From positions 42,487-106,486 of the forward strand of contig NZ_NJGV01000025.1 in the NCBI RefSeq assembly GCF_002213425.1: a stretch of DNA of 64,000 bases, read 5' to 3'. The notes below the pieces were generated by a model that made no database searches, had not been told where the DNA came from, and worked only from the letters and a program-made list of their open reading frames with translations. Origin of the DNA: Herbaspirillum aquaticum (GTDB lineage Bacteria; Pseudomonadota; Gammaproteobacteria; Burkholderiales; Burkholderiaceae_D). Within the stretch, counting starts at the first letter, position 1. Each line of letters begins with the position of its first letter. Shown here one piece after another: positions 26,689 through 35,091 of the stretch. The position numbers were made by a program, and so were the translations under genes.

Positions 26689-27606
26689 TCAGCGGGTACG
26701 GATGCGCGGGTCCAGCAGCGCATTGATGACATCGGCCAGGAAGGTCAGGCCGATGTAGAACATGGCGATGATGAGCACCACGGCTTGCACCACCGGATAG
26801 TCGTTGCGCGAGATGGCATCCCAGGCGAGCTGGCCCAGGCCCTGCATCGAGTACACGGACTCGATGACCACCGAACCACCCAGCATGAATCCCAGCTCAA
26901 CTGCCGCCAGCGCCACCACCGGGATGACCGCATTGCGCAGGGCGTGCTTGAACACCACCCGCGATTTGGAAAGCCCCTTGGCGCGCGCCGTGCGGATGTA
27001 GTCCGAACCCAGCACCTCCAGCATGCCCGAGCGGGTCAGCCGCATCATGGCCGGCATGGCGTAGTAGCCCAGGGCCACGGCGGGCAGGATGAAATGCTGC
27101 CAGCTCTCGTTGCCGGCCACCGGCAGCCAGTGCAGGGTGACCGCAAAGATGAGGATCAGCGTCAAGCCGAACCAGAAGCTGGGCATGGCCTGCCCGACCA
27201 CGGCAATGAGCAGCGCCGTGCGATCCAGCCAGGTATCCCGGTAGAGCGCCGCCAGCACGCCTAACGGAATGGCGGTCAGGATCGCCAGCAGCAAGGCGCT
27301 GCCGCCCAGTTTGAAGGTGATCGGCAGGCGTTCGGAAATCATTTCCATCACCGGCCCCTGGAAGTAGAAGGACTTGCCGAAGTCGAGCTGCACGGCGCGG
27401 CCCAGCCAGTCCACGTATTGCGTGGTCAGCGGACGGTCCAGGCCGAACTGGCTACGCACCGATTCGACCTGGGCCGCCGTGGCTTCCGGGCCGGCGATGG
27501 AGACCGCCAGGTCACCGGAGAGATGCAGCAAGGTGAAGCTGACGACGGACACCGTCAGCGCCACGCACAAGGCGATGGCGAGGCGGCGCAGGAGGTAGAT
27601 CAACAT
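26689..27606 (-). CDS. Peptide-type ABC transporter permease (DppB-like)
   Basis: 305-residue permease: MLIYLLRRLAIALCVALTVS opening and FTLLHLSGDLA, the QFGLDRPLTTQYVDWL segment that is typical of DppB/GsiC permeases, GQAMPSFWFGLTLI, and the EAA loop DYIRTARAKGLSKSRVVFKHALRNAVIPVV. The ATG at 27606 has GGAAGGA at good spacing. Follows the binding-protein gene by about 70 bp. Confidence 0.92.
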   Translation of the reverse strand: MLIYLLRRLAIALCVALTVSVVSFTLLHLSGDLAVSIAGPEATAAQVESVRSQFGLDRPLTTQYVDWLGRAVQLDFGKSFYFQGPVMEMISERLPITFKLGGSALLLAILTAIPLGVLAALYRDTWLDRTALLIAVVGQAMPSFWFGLTLILIFAVTLHWLPVAGNESWQHFILPAVALGYYAMPAMMRLTRSGMLEVLGSDYIRTARAKGLSKSRVVFKHALRNAVIPVVALAAVELGFMLGGSVVIESVYSMQGLGQLAWDAISRNDYPVVQAVVLIIAMFYIGLTFLADVINALLDPRIRTR

Positions 27607-27677
27607 GGCGATCCTTCCTTGCAAGGGCTGGGCGGATGACGTCAGGAGCGGCGCACGCAGGATGTGCGCCGCCGGTT

Positions 27678-29216
27678 TTATTTCCAGGAAGCTTCGTAGA
27701 AGCGCGGCAACTCGTCCGGATATCCCTGGAACTTCAGCTGCGCATTGAAGGCATAGAAGGTCGAATAGGAGAACATCGGTGCCACGTAAGCCTGCTTGGA
27801 AATGAGTTCCTGCGCCTTGGTGTAATTGGCCTTGCGCACCGCCGGGTCGATGGAGGTATCGGCGGTCTGCAGGAACTGCTGCAATTGCGGATCCTTGGTG
27901 ATGTCATCGGCACCGCCCTTGAAGTAGACGCCGGCAAAGGCCGAGGTATCGTTCATCGAGAAGGAGCCCCATGAATAAAAGCTCATGGGTGTCTTGCCAC
28001 CGCGGTATTCGGTCTGCAGGGCCGCGAACTTCATGTAATGCAGCCGTGCGCGGATGCCGACCTTGCGCAGGTCGCCGATGATGGCTTCGGCGATTTCACG
28101 TTCGCGGTAAGCGTAGATGTCGGTATCGAAACCGTTCGGATAACCGGCCGCTGCCAGCAGCTCCTTGGCCTTGGCCGGGTTGTAGTCAAACTTGATGGCG
28201 GCATTGCTGTCGCAGCCGAACTGCGTGCGAAAGCAGGCGGTATAGACCGGCTGGCTGCCGCCGCGCATGAGGTTCTCGGCATAGCCCTTGCGGTTGATGG
28301 CGTAATTGACCGCCTGGCGCACGCGCACATCCTTGAAGGGAGAGTTGGGTGCGGAGGTACCGGTGGTGTCCAGGGTGATGAAGCCCACGCGCATGGTCTC
28401 GCCGCTCTGCACGGTCAGCTTGGGATTGGTCTTGAGCGAATCGGCCTGGTCGGGCGGCACGCGCCAGATCCAGTCGATGGCCCCGGTCATCAGTTGCGCG
28501 GCGCGCGTTTCCGGATCGGGAATCACCACGAACTTGATGTTGCCGATGGAGGGCTGGCCCTGCGGGCTGTCCTTGAAGTAGTTGCCGTTCTTGACCAGGG
28601 TTACGCCCTGTCCCGGGGTCACGCTGGTGACCTTGTAGGGACCGGTGCCGATGGGGGCCTTGGAAAAGCCTTCCAGCCCGACCTTCTTGAAGTAGGCCGC
28701 CGGGTAGATCGGCAGCGGGCCGGCCAGGTATTCGACGGCTGCCGGGAACGGCCCCTTCAGGTTGATGCGCACCTGGTAGTCGCCCAGCTTGTCGACGCTC
28801 TTGATCCAGTCGGTAGTCTGGCGCGTGACCGCCTTGGATTCCGGCGAGACGGCATAGTTGAAGGTAAACACCACATCGTCGGCGCTGAACTTGTCGCCGT
28901 TCTGGAATTGCACGCCTTGGCGCAGATCGAGCACCAGCGCGGTGGGCGACTCCCATTTCCAGGCGGTGGCCAGTTGTGGCTTGTATTCGTTGGTCTTGGG
29001 ATCGCGATAGATCAGCGTGTCCCAGATCAGGTGCGCCAGGATCACGCCTTCGCGCAGGTTGTTGTGGTACTGGCTGATGTTCTCGACTTCGCTGTCGGAA
29101 GCGTAGATGAGGGTATCGTTGGCCTTGCCGGCATGGGCTGCCATCGCGCTCATGGCCCCCGCCACGAGTACCGCGCAACGCGACCAGCGCATGAGGGATT
29201 TCGGTAGTGCGTTCAT
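27678..29216 (-). CDS. Peptide-type ABC transporter substrate-binding protein
   Basis: 512-residue periplasmic protein of the SBP_bac_5 family (Dpp/Opp/nickel type). A signal peptide (MNALPKSLMRWSRCAVLVAGAMSAMAAHAG) is followed by NDTLIYASDSEVENISQYHNN. The family region VTFAEPV is absent; instead VLDLRQGVQFQNGDKFSADDVVFTFNYAV, the classic GVKFHDG-type motif, is at about 105-133. Two cysteines (CFRTQFGC) may form a disulfide. First gene of the operon and divergent from a LysR gene 335 bp away. The ligand is likely a short peptide or N-acyl amino acid given the two M20 hydrolases downstream. Confidence 0.9.
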   Translation of the reverse strand: MNALPKSLMRWSRCAVLVAGAMSAMAAHAGKANDTLIYASDSEVENISQYHNNLREGVILAHLIWDTLIYRDPKTNEYKPQLATAWKWESPTALVLDLRQGVQFQNGDKFSADDVVFTFNYAVSPESKAVTRQTTDWIKSVDKLGDYQVRINLKGPFPAAVEYLAGPLPIYPAAYFKKVGLEGFSKAPIGTGPYKVTSVTPGQGVTLVKNGNYFKDSPQGQPSIGNIKFVVIPDPETRAAQLMTGAIDWIWRVPPDQADSLKTNPKLTVQSGETMRVGFITLDTTGTSAPNSPFKDVRVRQAVNYAINRKGYAENLMRGGSQPVYTACFRTQFGCDSNAAIKFDYNPAKAKELLAAAGYPNGFDTDIYAYREREIAEAIIGDLRKVGIRARLHYMKFAALQTEYRGGKTPMSFYSWGSFSMNDTSAFAGVYFKGGADDITKDPQLQQFLQTADTSIDPAVRKANYTKAQELISKQAYVAPMFSYSTFYAFNAQLKFQGYPDELPRFYEASWK

Positions 29217-29551
29217 TCCTGCCCCTTCGTTTGAATAAGACAAATGAGAAAAAACCGCGACGTCGAAGGCGATACTAGGCTAGGATTTATCGATGCCACA
29301 ATCATCAAATTTCTAAGCCTGCATTGCCGAATACAGAACGCATAAATGCTGCACCACAATGAGACCACCCTGGCAAAAGCCGCATCGCTGCTGGGCTGCG
29401 GGGCGTGGAGCAGGTGCAGCATCGCAGTGCGCGCACAGCCCGCGCGCATTGCACCAAAGCCGTGAAGCACGCACCAAATAAAGCGGGAAATTATTTGCAC
29501 CGACCGGGTAACGTGCCGGTCAGCCTTGGTCAGGATTGAAGGAGTTACCGG
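29217..29551. promoter_or_regulatory. Divergent regulatory region with inverted repeat and GCACC motifs
   Basis: A perfect 10-bp inverted repeat, atgctgcacc at 29346-29355 and ggtgcagcat at 29413-29422, is separated by 57 bp. Further GCACCAAA-type motifs lie at about 29450-29500, before the LysR start. This is the probable site of LysR control of the transport operon. Confidence 0.45.
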
Positions 29552-30463
29552 ATGAAATCTCAGCAACTGCAAGACACCGCGCTGCGCTACTTTCTCGAAG
29601 TGGTGCGCTGCGGTTCCATCAGCGAGGCCTCGCAGCGTCTCAACGTGGCCAGCTCGGCCATCAGCCGCCAGATCAGCAGCCTGGAAGAGACGCTCGATAC
29701 CGTCCTCTTTGAACGCCGTCCACGCGGCATGGTGCTCTCGGCAGGTGGCGAGATGCTGGCCGCGCATGCGCGCAAGATGGCGCTGGAAGCCGACCGCGTG
29801 GTGGCCGACCTGCAAGCCTTGAAAGGCTTGCGCAGCGGGCGGGTGCGGCTGTCGGCCTCGGAAGGTTTTGCGATCGATTTCCTGCCGCGCCTGATCAACG
29901 CGTTCCAGAAAAAATATCCGGGCTTCGTGTTCCAGCTCTTCGTGGGCGCGCCGGCGGTGGTGTCACGCCAGGTCCGCGAAGGCAATGCCGATATAGGCCT
30001 GACCTTCGCGCGCCTGCCCGAGCCGGAGATCAAGGTCGTGCACCGCCAGCCCGGCCCGATTGCGCTGGTGATGCGCAATGATCATCCGCTGGCGCGTTTT
30101 CGCCATGTGTCGCTGGGCCAGCTCAAACCCTATCCCCTGGCCCTGCCCGACCCGACCACCACGCTGCGGCAATTGTTCGACATCGCCTGCAGCCGCCAGC
30201 AGATGGTGATCGAACCGGTGATGACCAGCAATTACATCCAGTCGCTGCACAACTACGTCCTCGACAACGACGCGCTTTCCATCACCGGCGACGTCACCGT
30301 GCGCTACCGCATCGAGCGCGGTGAACTGACCATGCGACCGATCCGCGATTGCCCCAGCGATGGCCGCTTCGTCGAAGTACAGACCCTGGCCGGACGGACC
30401 TTGCCGCGCAGTGTCGAGATCTTCCTGGATTACCTCGTGGCGGAATTGAGCAAGGACCTGTAA
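29552..30463 (+). CDS. LysR-family transcriptional regulator of the peptide-transport operon
   Basis: 303-residue LysR protein. N-terminal HTH (TALRYFLEVVRCGSISEASQRLNVASSAISRQISSLEETLDTVLFERRPRGM), then the effector domain (VRLSASEGFAIDFLPRLINAFQKKYPG, ADIGLTF, IALVMRNDHPLARF). A good ribosome-binding site (GAAGGAG, 7 nt) precedes the ATG. It is transcribed away from the SBP gene; LysR regulators typically act on such a divergent neighbour. The inducer is unknown, probably the transported compound or its hydrolysis product. Confidence 0.9.
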   Translation: MKSQQLQDTALRYFLEVVRCGSISEASQRLNVASSAISRQISSLEETLDTVLFERRPRGMVLSAGGEMLAAHARKMALEADRVVADLQALKGLRSGRVRLSASEGFAIDFLPRLINAFQKKYPGFVFQLFVGAPAVVSRQVREGNADIGLTFARLPEPEIKVVHRQPGPIALVMRNDHPLARFRHVSLGQLKPYPLALPDPTTTLRQLFDIACSRQQMVIEPVMTSNYIQSLHNYVLDNDALSITGDVTVRYRIERGELTMRPIRDCPSDGRFVEVQTLAGRTLPRSVEIFLDYLVAELSKDL

Positions 30464-30466
30464 ACG

Positions 30467-30497
30467 CCACGCGGCCGCTGCAGGAGCGGCCGCGTGG
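30467..30497. terminator. Convergent terminator hairpin
   Basis: A perfect 13-bp stem (ccacgcggccgct / agcggccgcgtgg, loop gcagg) between the convergent LysR and autotransporter genes. Plus-strand Ts follow about 12 bp later (cagtttttt). A near-copy sits at 35035-35063, downstream of the second autotransporter. Confidence 0.6.
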
Positions 30498-30536
30498 TCT
30501 CTGCCTTTCAGTTTTTTCAGCGTGTCAGCGCATCGC

Positions 30537-33500
30537 TCAGAAGCGCCAGCTGGCCTTGATCGCCGCCGACTGGTTGATGAAACCGCTGCGGCCTTCGGCA
30601 TCGAAGCGCAGGGAGATATCGGCCGCTTCCACCAGCTTGAAGCGGTAACTCACACCGGCCTTCAACAACCAGGGCGAACGTGCGGGTCCGGGCGTGGTGA
30701 AGGACTGGCCGGGCGCACCGGCATAGGTGGCCACGAGCTCATCGCGATCGTTGATGACGTCATAGCTGGCACCCACGTAGGTACTGAGCTGCGACGATGC
30801 CGTCAGCGCATAGTTCAGGCGCGCCGCCGTGCCGAGCAACAACGCCTGGCTGCGCTTTCCCTGCACCGACAGGTCCAGGTCCCCTGCCCCGCGCTCGGCG
30901 TAGGACGGGCTTTGCAGGCGGGTGTAATCGAGCTGCAGGGCCGGTACCAGGCTCATTGCTTCACTCAGGGGCAGCGTGACCGATATGTTCGTGCCGACAT
31001 GCGCATTCCAGCTCTGGTAGCGGCTGCTGGCGATGCGATTGAGGCCGCCGAATTGCATCTGGCGATCGAGGCGGTTGCCATTGCGGCCCAGGTCGGCTTG
31101 CCATCCCAGCGACAGCTCACCCAGCGGCAGGCTGCCGTAGAGGGCCAGCATGTTGGATTCGATGCGGCTGCGGCTGCCGGTGCCGGTGATGGCGGTGTTG
31201 CCGCTGGCATTGGTATTGGCATAGGCGTAGGACAGGCCGACCCGTGCGCTGTCGAACTCCATCTCGGCACCGGTGGCCAGGCCCGAGGTGCTGGCGCTGA
31301 AGCCGGACTCGCCGCCCCTGTCGCCCTGGTTGGTGCGGGATTCGAAAGGCATGATCCACACTTGGCGGTCCCTGCCTGCCTCGCCTGAGGACAAGCCACT
31401 GCCGGCCACGGCGGCGCCCATGTTGCCGGTCTCGGTGCGGGTGGCGATGACGCGATTGACGGAAGCCATGGTGCCGCGAATGGCACTGGCGCTGACGTCC
31501 CTGGGCAGGGTCTGGCTGACGGCACGCAGCAGGCTTTCGGGATCGGGCATGCGACCCAGTGCGGTGACCACCTGGACCATGTCCGCCGTGGAGGGTTGCC
31601 GGATCTGGCGATCCAGCACCGGCGCTACCCGCGCAGCGGCCGTGGCGGCGGCGATGAGCGTTGCCGAGGGGCGCACTGTGGGGGCGGCGGCCGGAGCAGC
31701 TTTGACTGCGGCAGGGGTTGCGGGGGTTGCGGATACTGCAGCGGCCGCAGCTGCGGGGGCAACGGGTGCCGGCGTGGCGACCGCCGGTACAGTCGCCGCC
31801 GCCGGGGCCGTTGCCTGTACAGTTGGCACGGGCAGAGTAGACGCCTGTGGGCTCGACGCCTGTACGCCTGGTGCCGGTGGAGTGGATGCCTGCGTTCCCG
31901 TTACCTGTACAGTTGGCGCAGGTGTCGTGGATGCCTGTGTGTTGGTTGCCGGTACGGCGGGCGCAGGCGTACTGGATGCCTGCGTATTCGTTGCCGGAGC
32001 GGCGGGCGTAGGTGTACTGGATACCTGCGTGTTCGTTGCCGGTACGGCGGGCGTGGGTGTACTGGATACCTGCGTGTTCGTTGCCGGTACGGCGGGCGCA
32101 GGTGTACTGGATACCTGAGTGTTCGTTGCCGGTACGGCGGGTGCAGGTGTACTGGATGCCTGTGTGTTCGTTGCCGGTACGGCGGGCGCAGGTGTGGTGG
32201 ATGCCTGCGTGTTCGTTGCCGGTACGGTTGGCTCAGGTACCGTGGATACTTGCGTGTTGGTGGCCTGTACGGTTGGCACCGGCGTAGGGGACACCGGCGT
32301 GGAAGAGGCCGGCGGTGCAGCCGCGTCGGGCGTCAGCGTTGCCTGGGCGACTTGCCCGATGCTGGTCACGTCAACGATATTGAGGTCCACGGCAGTGGCC
32401 GAGACCAAGGGCTTGAAGTCGAACAGCAGCGAATTGTCGGTGACATTCAGGCGCGGTGCCGTGAGGCTGCCGGCCGTGACCACGCCCGCCAGCGTCTGGC
32501 CCGCTCCCAGGGTGGCGGTCTTGTAGACATCCACGGCCAGGCCCGCGTCCGGCGCAAAGCTGGCCGCCCCGGTGACGGCCAGCTTGCCGTATTGGGTGGC
32601 ACTGGCCACACCCACCGTCAGGGTCTGGTCCGCCGCCAGGCTGAAGGCCGGCACGCTCAATGTGCCGGCGGTGATGGTGGTGTTGCCGCTGTAGCTGAGC
32701 GGACCGAGCACGCGCAAGCTTCCCTCCCCCTGCTTGACCAGGCTGCCGCGGGTGCTGCCATCGGCAATGCCACTGCCGAGCGTGAAGTTGAACGCCTGCG
32801 TATCGATGCTGCCCACGCCGCTGATGCTCACTGCATTGTTCACGGAGAGATTGTCGGCGGCAGCACGCAGGCGGGTGCCGTCGAGCATGACCAGCGCGCC
32901 GGAGCCCAGGGCGGTGGAAGACGCCACGCCCAGGGTGCCGCCCTCCAGGCGGGTGCCCCCGGAGTAGCTGTTGTTGCCGGAAAGTGTCAGGCTGCCGTCG
33001 CCGCTCTTGACCAGGCTGCCGATGTAGTCGGCATCGGTCTTTTTCTGGACGGCAGCAAGATAGGCCGTCTGGCCGTTGTAATTGCCCAGCGCCAGGGTGG
33101 CCGCCACGGTATCGGCGTCGACCTTCTGCAGGTAGGCCAGGAGCTGGTCCCGGCTCAGCAAGGCGCCACTGCCGGACTGCTTCAGAATGGCGGCCGCCAG
33201 TGCATTGGCAGCCACTGCCTTGTCGGCATTCTGGAAAGCGGTGTTGTCCGTCTTTTTCTTGCTGGCCTGGTAGACGGCGTTGAGCTGGGCACGCGTCTGC
33301 ACCAGCGCCAGGGCGGCATCGTAGCCGCTGTCGACCTGGGCCGTGAGTTTGGCCATGGCGCTGTCGACGGCGGCCTGCAAGCTGGCGGGGGACAGCGCCT
33401 GCCATGCGGCCAATTGCGCCTTGTCGTCACTCTTGCGCTGGATCAGCGCAGCTTCGGAGATGTCGTTGCTCCAGCTATCGCTGCTGCCAGCGGCAACATT

Positions 33501-34760
33501 AGCGTTGAAGACGCCCAGCAATTGCCCAGGACCGTTCAAGGCCTTGTTCAAGTCCGGCACGCCCCAGCCAAACATGGCGTTGGGTACGTCCACCGCGCCA
33601 CTGCCCAGGTGCTTGGCGGTGGTCAGCAGGATGGTACGGATGGCCTGGTTGTCGAGGGTGGGATAGCGTTCCATCAGCAGACCCAAGGCACCGGTCACGT
33701 GCGGGGCGGCCATGGAGGTGCCGGAGGCGTTGACCAGATCGGTGTCGGACGTGATGTTCAGGCTGGTGATGGCCGAACCGGGCGCGGAGACGCACCAGTA
33801 CCTGGCCAGGCCGCACTGGTTCGAGAAGCTGGGCAGCACCGAACTGGCATTGATGGCGGCCACCGCGATCCAGTTCTGTTCCAGCTCCAGCCGGAAGTAG
33901 GGCAACGCCGAGCGGATATTGACGTTGGCCTTGCCGGTATTGCCGGCTGCCCAGACCATCAGCGTGTTGGATTCTTTGGCCACATCGGCGGCGGCATCCA
34001 GCCAGGTTTTCTTGCTGCCACCTTGCAGGCGATCGTAGGCTGCGGCCACGCCACCGATGCTGCCGAAGTCATCGCGCGAATCCGGACTGCCCCAGCTGCT
34101 GTTGATGGCCCGCACGCCCGCGCTGGCGAGGTTGCCATAGGCGGCCTTGAAGTAGTTGTAGTCCATGTTCACGCCATAGACCGAACTGTCGGTGCCGTTG
34201 GTATTGGTGATGTAGTAGTCGCTGGCGAAGGCCACCCCCATGATGCCCGTGCCATTCCTGGCCGCCGCGATGGAGCCGGAGACGTGGCTGCCGTGCTTGT
34301 CGTTGAGCGAACTCAGTGCGCCGGTGGTGCTGAAAGACTCTCCCGCCTTCCAGCCTTGTCTTCCATCCTGGAATTGTGATCCGTCGTTGGCGTAGGTGCC
34401 GGTGACGGCCAGGGCTTTGACGTTGCGGGTAACGAACTCGGCATGGGTCAGCAAGAGCCCGGAATCGACCGCGCCCAGCTTGATGCCCAGGCCGGTGAAA
34501 CCGGCGGCGTAGGCGTACTGGGCATTCATGGCACCCAGTCCCCAATCGGTCTGGAATTCCTTGTTGCCCGTCCAGCTGGCCAGGGCGGCCGCAGAGTCGG
34601 CGGTGGTACTGCCATCGTAGTTCACGAAGCTCTGGGCGGCGGCGTGCAGGCTCAGGGCCGGGCCCAGGGTCAGCAGTACAGCGGCACATAGACGGTGCTG
34701 GCGCAGGCCGGCAGGCGGCATGGGGCAGGCGGATTTGCCCTGCTTCTTCTTGTGTTTCAT
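30537..34760 (-). CDS. Autotransporter with subtilisin-like (S8) protease passenger
   Basis: 1407-residue type Va secreted protein. An extended signal peptide (MKHKKKQGKSACPMPPAGLR, hydrophobic core, cleavage near AAAQ) is followed by an S8 serine protease domain with Asp99 (GAVDSG), His156 (HGSHVSG) and Ser349 (GTSMAAPHVTG), plus oxyanion Asn in WAAGN. Next come a helical segment (about 420-580), a PATR-type beta-strand region (SGDGSLTLSGNNSYSGGTRLEGGTLGV), a linker of roughly ten 15-residue Ala/Pro/Thr repeats, and a C-terminal outer-membrane barrel of about 270 residues ending in KASWRF. The start is preceded by GGAAGGGAAG. It is probably a surface protease that processes itself or other surface proteins. 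The C-terminal barrel and N-terminus are shared with the next gene. Confidence 0.93.
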   Translation of the reverse strand: MKHKKKQGKSACPMPPAGLRQHRLCAAVLLTLGPALSLHAAAQSFVNYDGSTTADSAAALASWTGNKEFQTDWGLGAMNAQYAYAAGFTGLGIKLGAVDSGLLLTHAEFVTRNVKALAVTGTYANDGSQFQDGRQGWKAGESFSTTGALSSLNDKHGSHVSGSIAAARNGTGIMGVAFASDYYITNTNGTDSSVYGVNMDYNYFKAAYGNLASAGVRAINSSWGSPDSRDDFGSIGGVAAAYDRLQGGSKKTWLDAAADVAKESNTLMVWAAGNTGKANVNIRSALPYFRLELEQNWIAVAAINASSVLPSFSNQCGLARYWCVSAPGSAITSLNITSDTDLVNASGTSMAAPHVTGALGLLMERYPTLDNQAIRTILLTTAKHLGSGAVDVPNAMFGWGVPDLNKALNGPGQLLGVFNANVAAGSSDSWSNDISEAALIQRKSDDKAQLAAWQALSPASLQAAVDSAMAKLTAQVDSGYDAALALVQTRAQLNAVYQASKKKTDNTAFQNADKAVAANALAAAILKQSGSGALLSRDQLLAYLQKVDADTVAATLALGNYNGQTAYLAAVQKKTDADYIGSLVKSGDGSLTLSGNNSYSGGTRLEGGTLGVASSTALGSGALVMLDGTRLRAAADNLSVNNAVSISGVGSIDTQAFNFTLGSGIADGSTRGSLVKQGEGSLRVLGPLSYSGNTTITAGTLSVPAFSLAADQTLTVGVASATQYGKLAVTGAASFAPDAGLAVDVYKTATLGAGQTLAGVVTAGSLTAPRLNVTDNSLLFDFKPLVSATAVDLNIVDVTSIGQVAQATLTPDAAAPPASSTPVSPTPVPTVQATNTQVSTVPEPTVPATNTQASTTPAPAVPATNTQASSTPAPAVPATNTQVSSTPAPAVPATNTQVSSTPTPAVPATNTQVSSTPTPAAPATNTQASSTPAPAVPATNTQASTTPAPTVQVTGTQASTPPAPGVQASSPQASTLPVPTVQATAPAAATVPAVATPAPVAPAAAAAAVSATPATPAAVKAAPAAAPTVRPSATLIAAATAAARVAPVLDRQIRQPSTADMVQVVTALGRMPDPESLLRAVSQTLPRDVSASAIRGTMASVNRVIATRTETGNMGAAVAGSGLSSGEAGRDRQVWIMPFESRTNQGDRGGESGFSASTSGLATGAEMEFDSARVGLSYAYANTNASGNTAITGTGSRSRIESNMLALYGSLPLGELSLGWQADLGRNGNRLDRQMQFGGLNRIASSRYQSWNAHVGTNISVTLPLSEAMSLVPALQLDYTRLQSPSYAERGAGDLDLSVQGKRSQALLLGTAARLNYALTASSQLSTYVGASYDVINDRDELVATYAGAPGQSFTTPGPARSPWLLKAGVSYRFKLVEAADISLRFDAEGRSGFINQSAAIKASWRF
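31840..32290 (-). repeat. 45-bp tandem repeats in the autotransporter linker
   Basis: In-frame repeats encoding ATNTQxSSTPAPAVP-like 15-mers, about ten units with near-identical ones at 31930-32210. They form an Ala/Pro/Thr-rich stalk between protease and barrel and could change length by slippage. Confidence 0.85.
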
Positions 34761-34868
34761 CTTCCCTTCCTCGGTCGATCTTTTGGAATTGGCCGGGTCA
34801 TCGGGAAGGCAAACCCCGTCCCCCGTCCTTCTTGTCGTCGCCCCTGGGTGCCGGTTCAGGCCGGCTTT

Positions 34869-34922
34869 TGTAGGGGCGCATTGTCGGGGGAGGAGACCTT
34901 TCTGTGCATTGTCTTTTGGTGC
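34869..34922. promoter_or_regulatory. Conserved upstream element of autotransporter 1
   Basis: About 110 bp upstream of the start codon. It closely resembles 38504-38558 upstream of the second autotransporter: both contain gcgcattgtc, a second cattgtc 28-29 bp further on, and ttggtgc. Probably a shared promoter or operator. The remainder of 34761-35091 holds no gene. Confidence 0.5.
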
Positions 34923-35034
34923 TGTTCAGGCCGGAGGGAGGTGAAGCTTCGTGCGTCGGATGAAAGGACGACAGGAAGAAGAACAAGCCGCTGCTCGACC
35001 TGCAGGCGGCCGTGGACGGGGTGTTCGCCAATGC

Positions 35035-35063
35035 AACGCGGCCGCTGCAGGAGCGGCCGCGTT
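35035..35063. terminator. Hairpin downstream of autotransporter 2
   Basis: A perfect 12-bp stem (aacgcggccgct / agcggccgcgtt, loop gcagg), 29 bp after the stop at 35092. It is the counterpart of the hairpin at 30467-30497, so the duplication covered the 3' flank. No T-tract follows on the minus strand. Confidence 0.5.
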
Positions 35064-35091
35064 CCAGCTTTTCAGCTTTTCAGTACATCGA

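Noticed and set aside
31596..34379. 927-codon plus-strand frame opposite the protease autotransporter
   Set aside because: Gly/Arg/Cys-rich antisense translation of the protease and linker repeat; no supporting signals.
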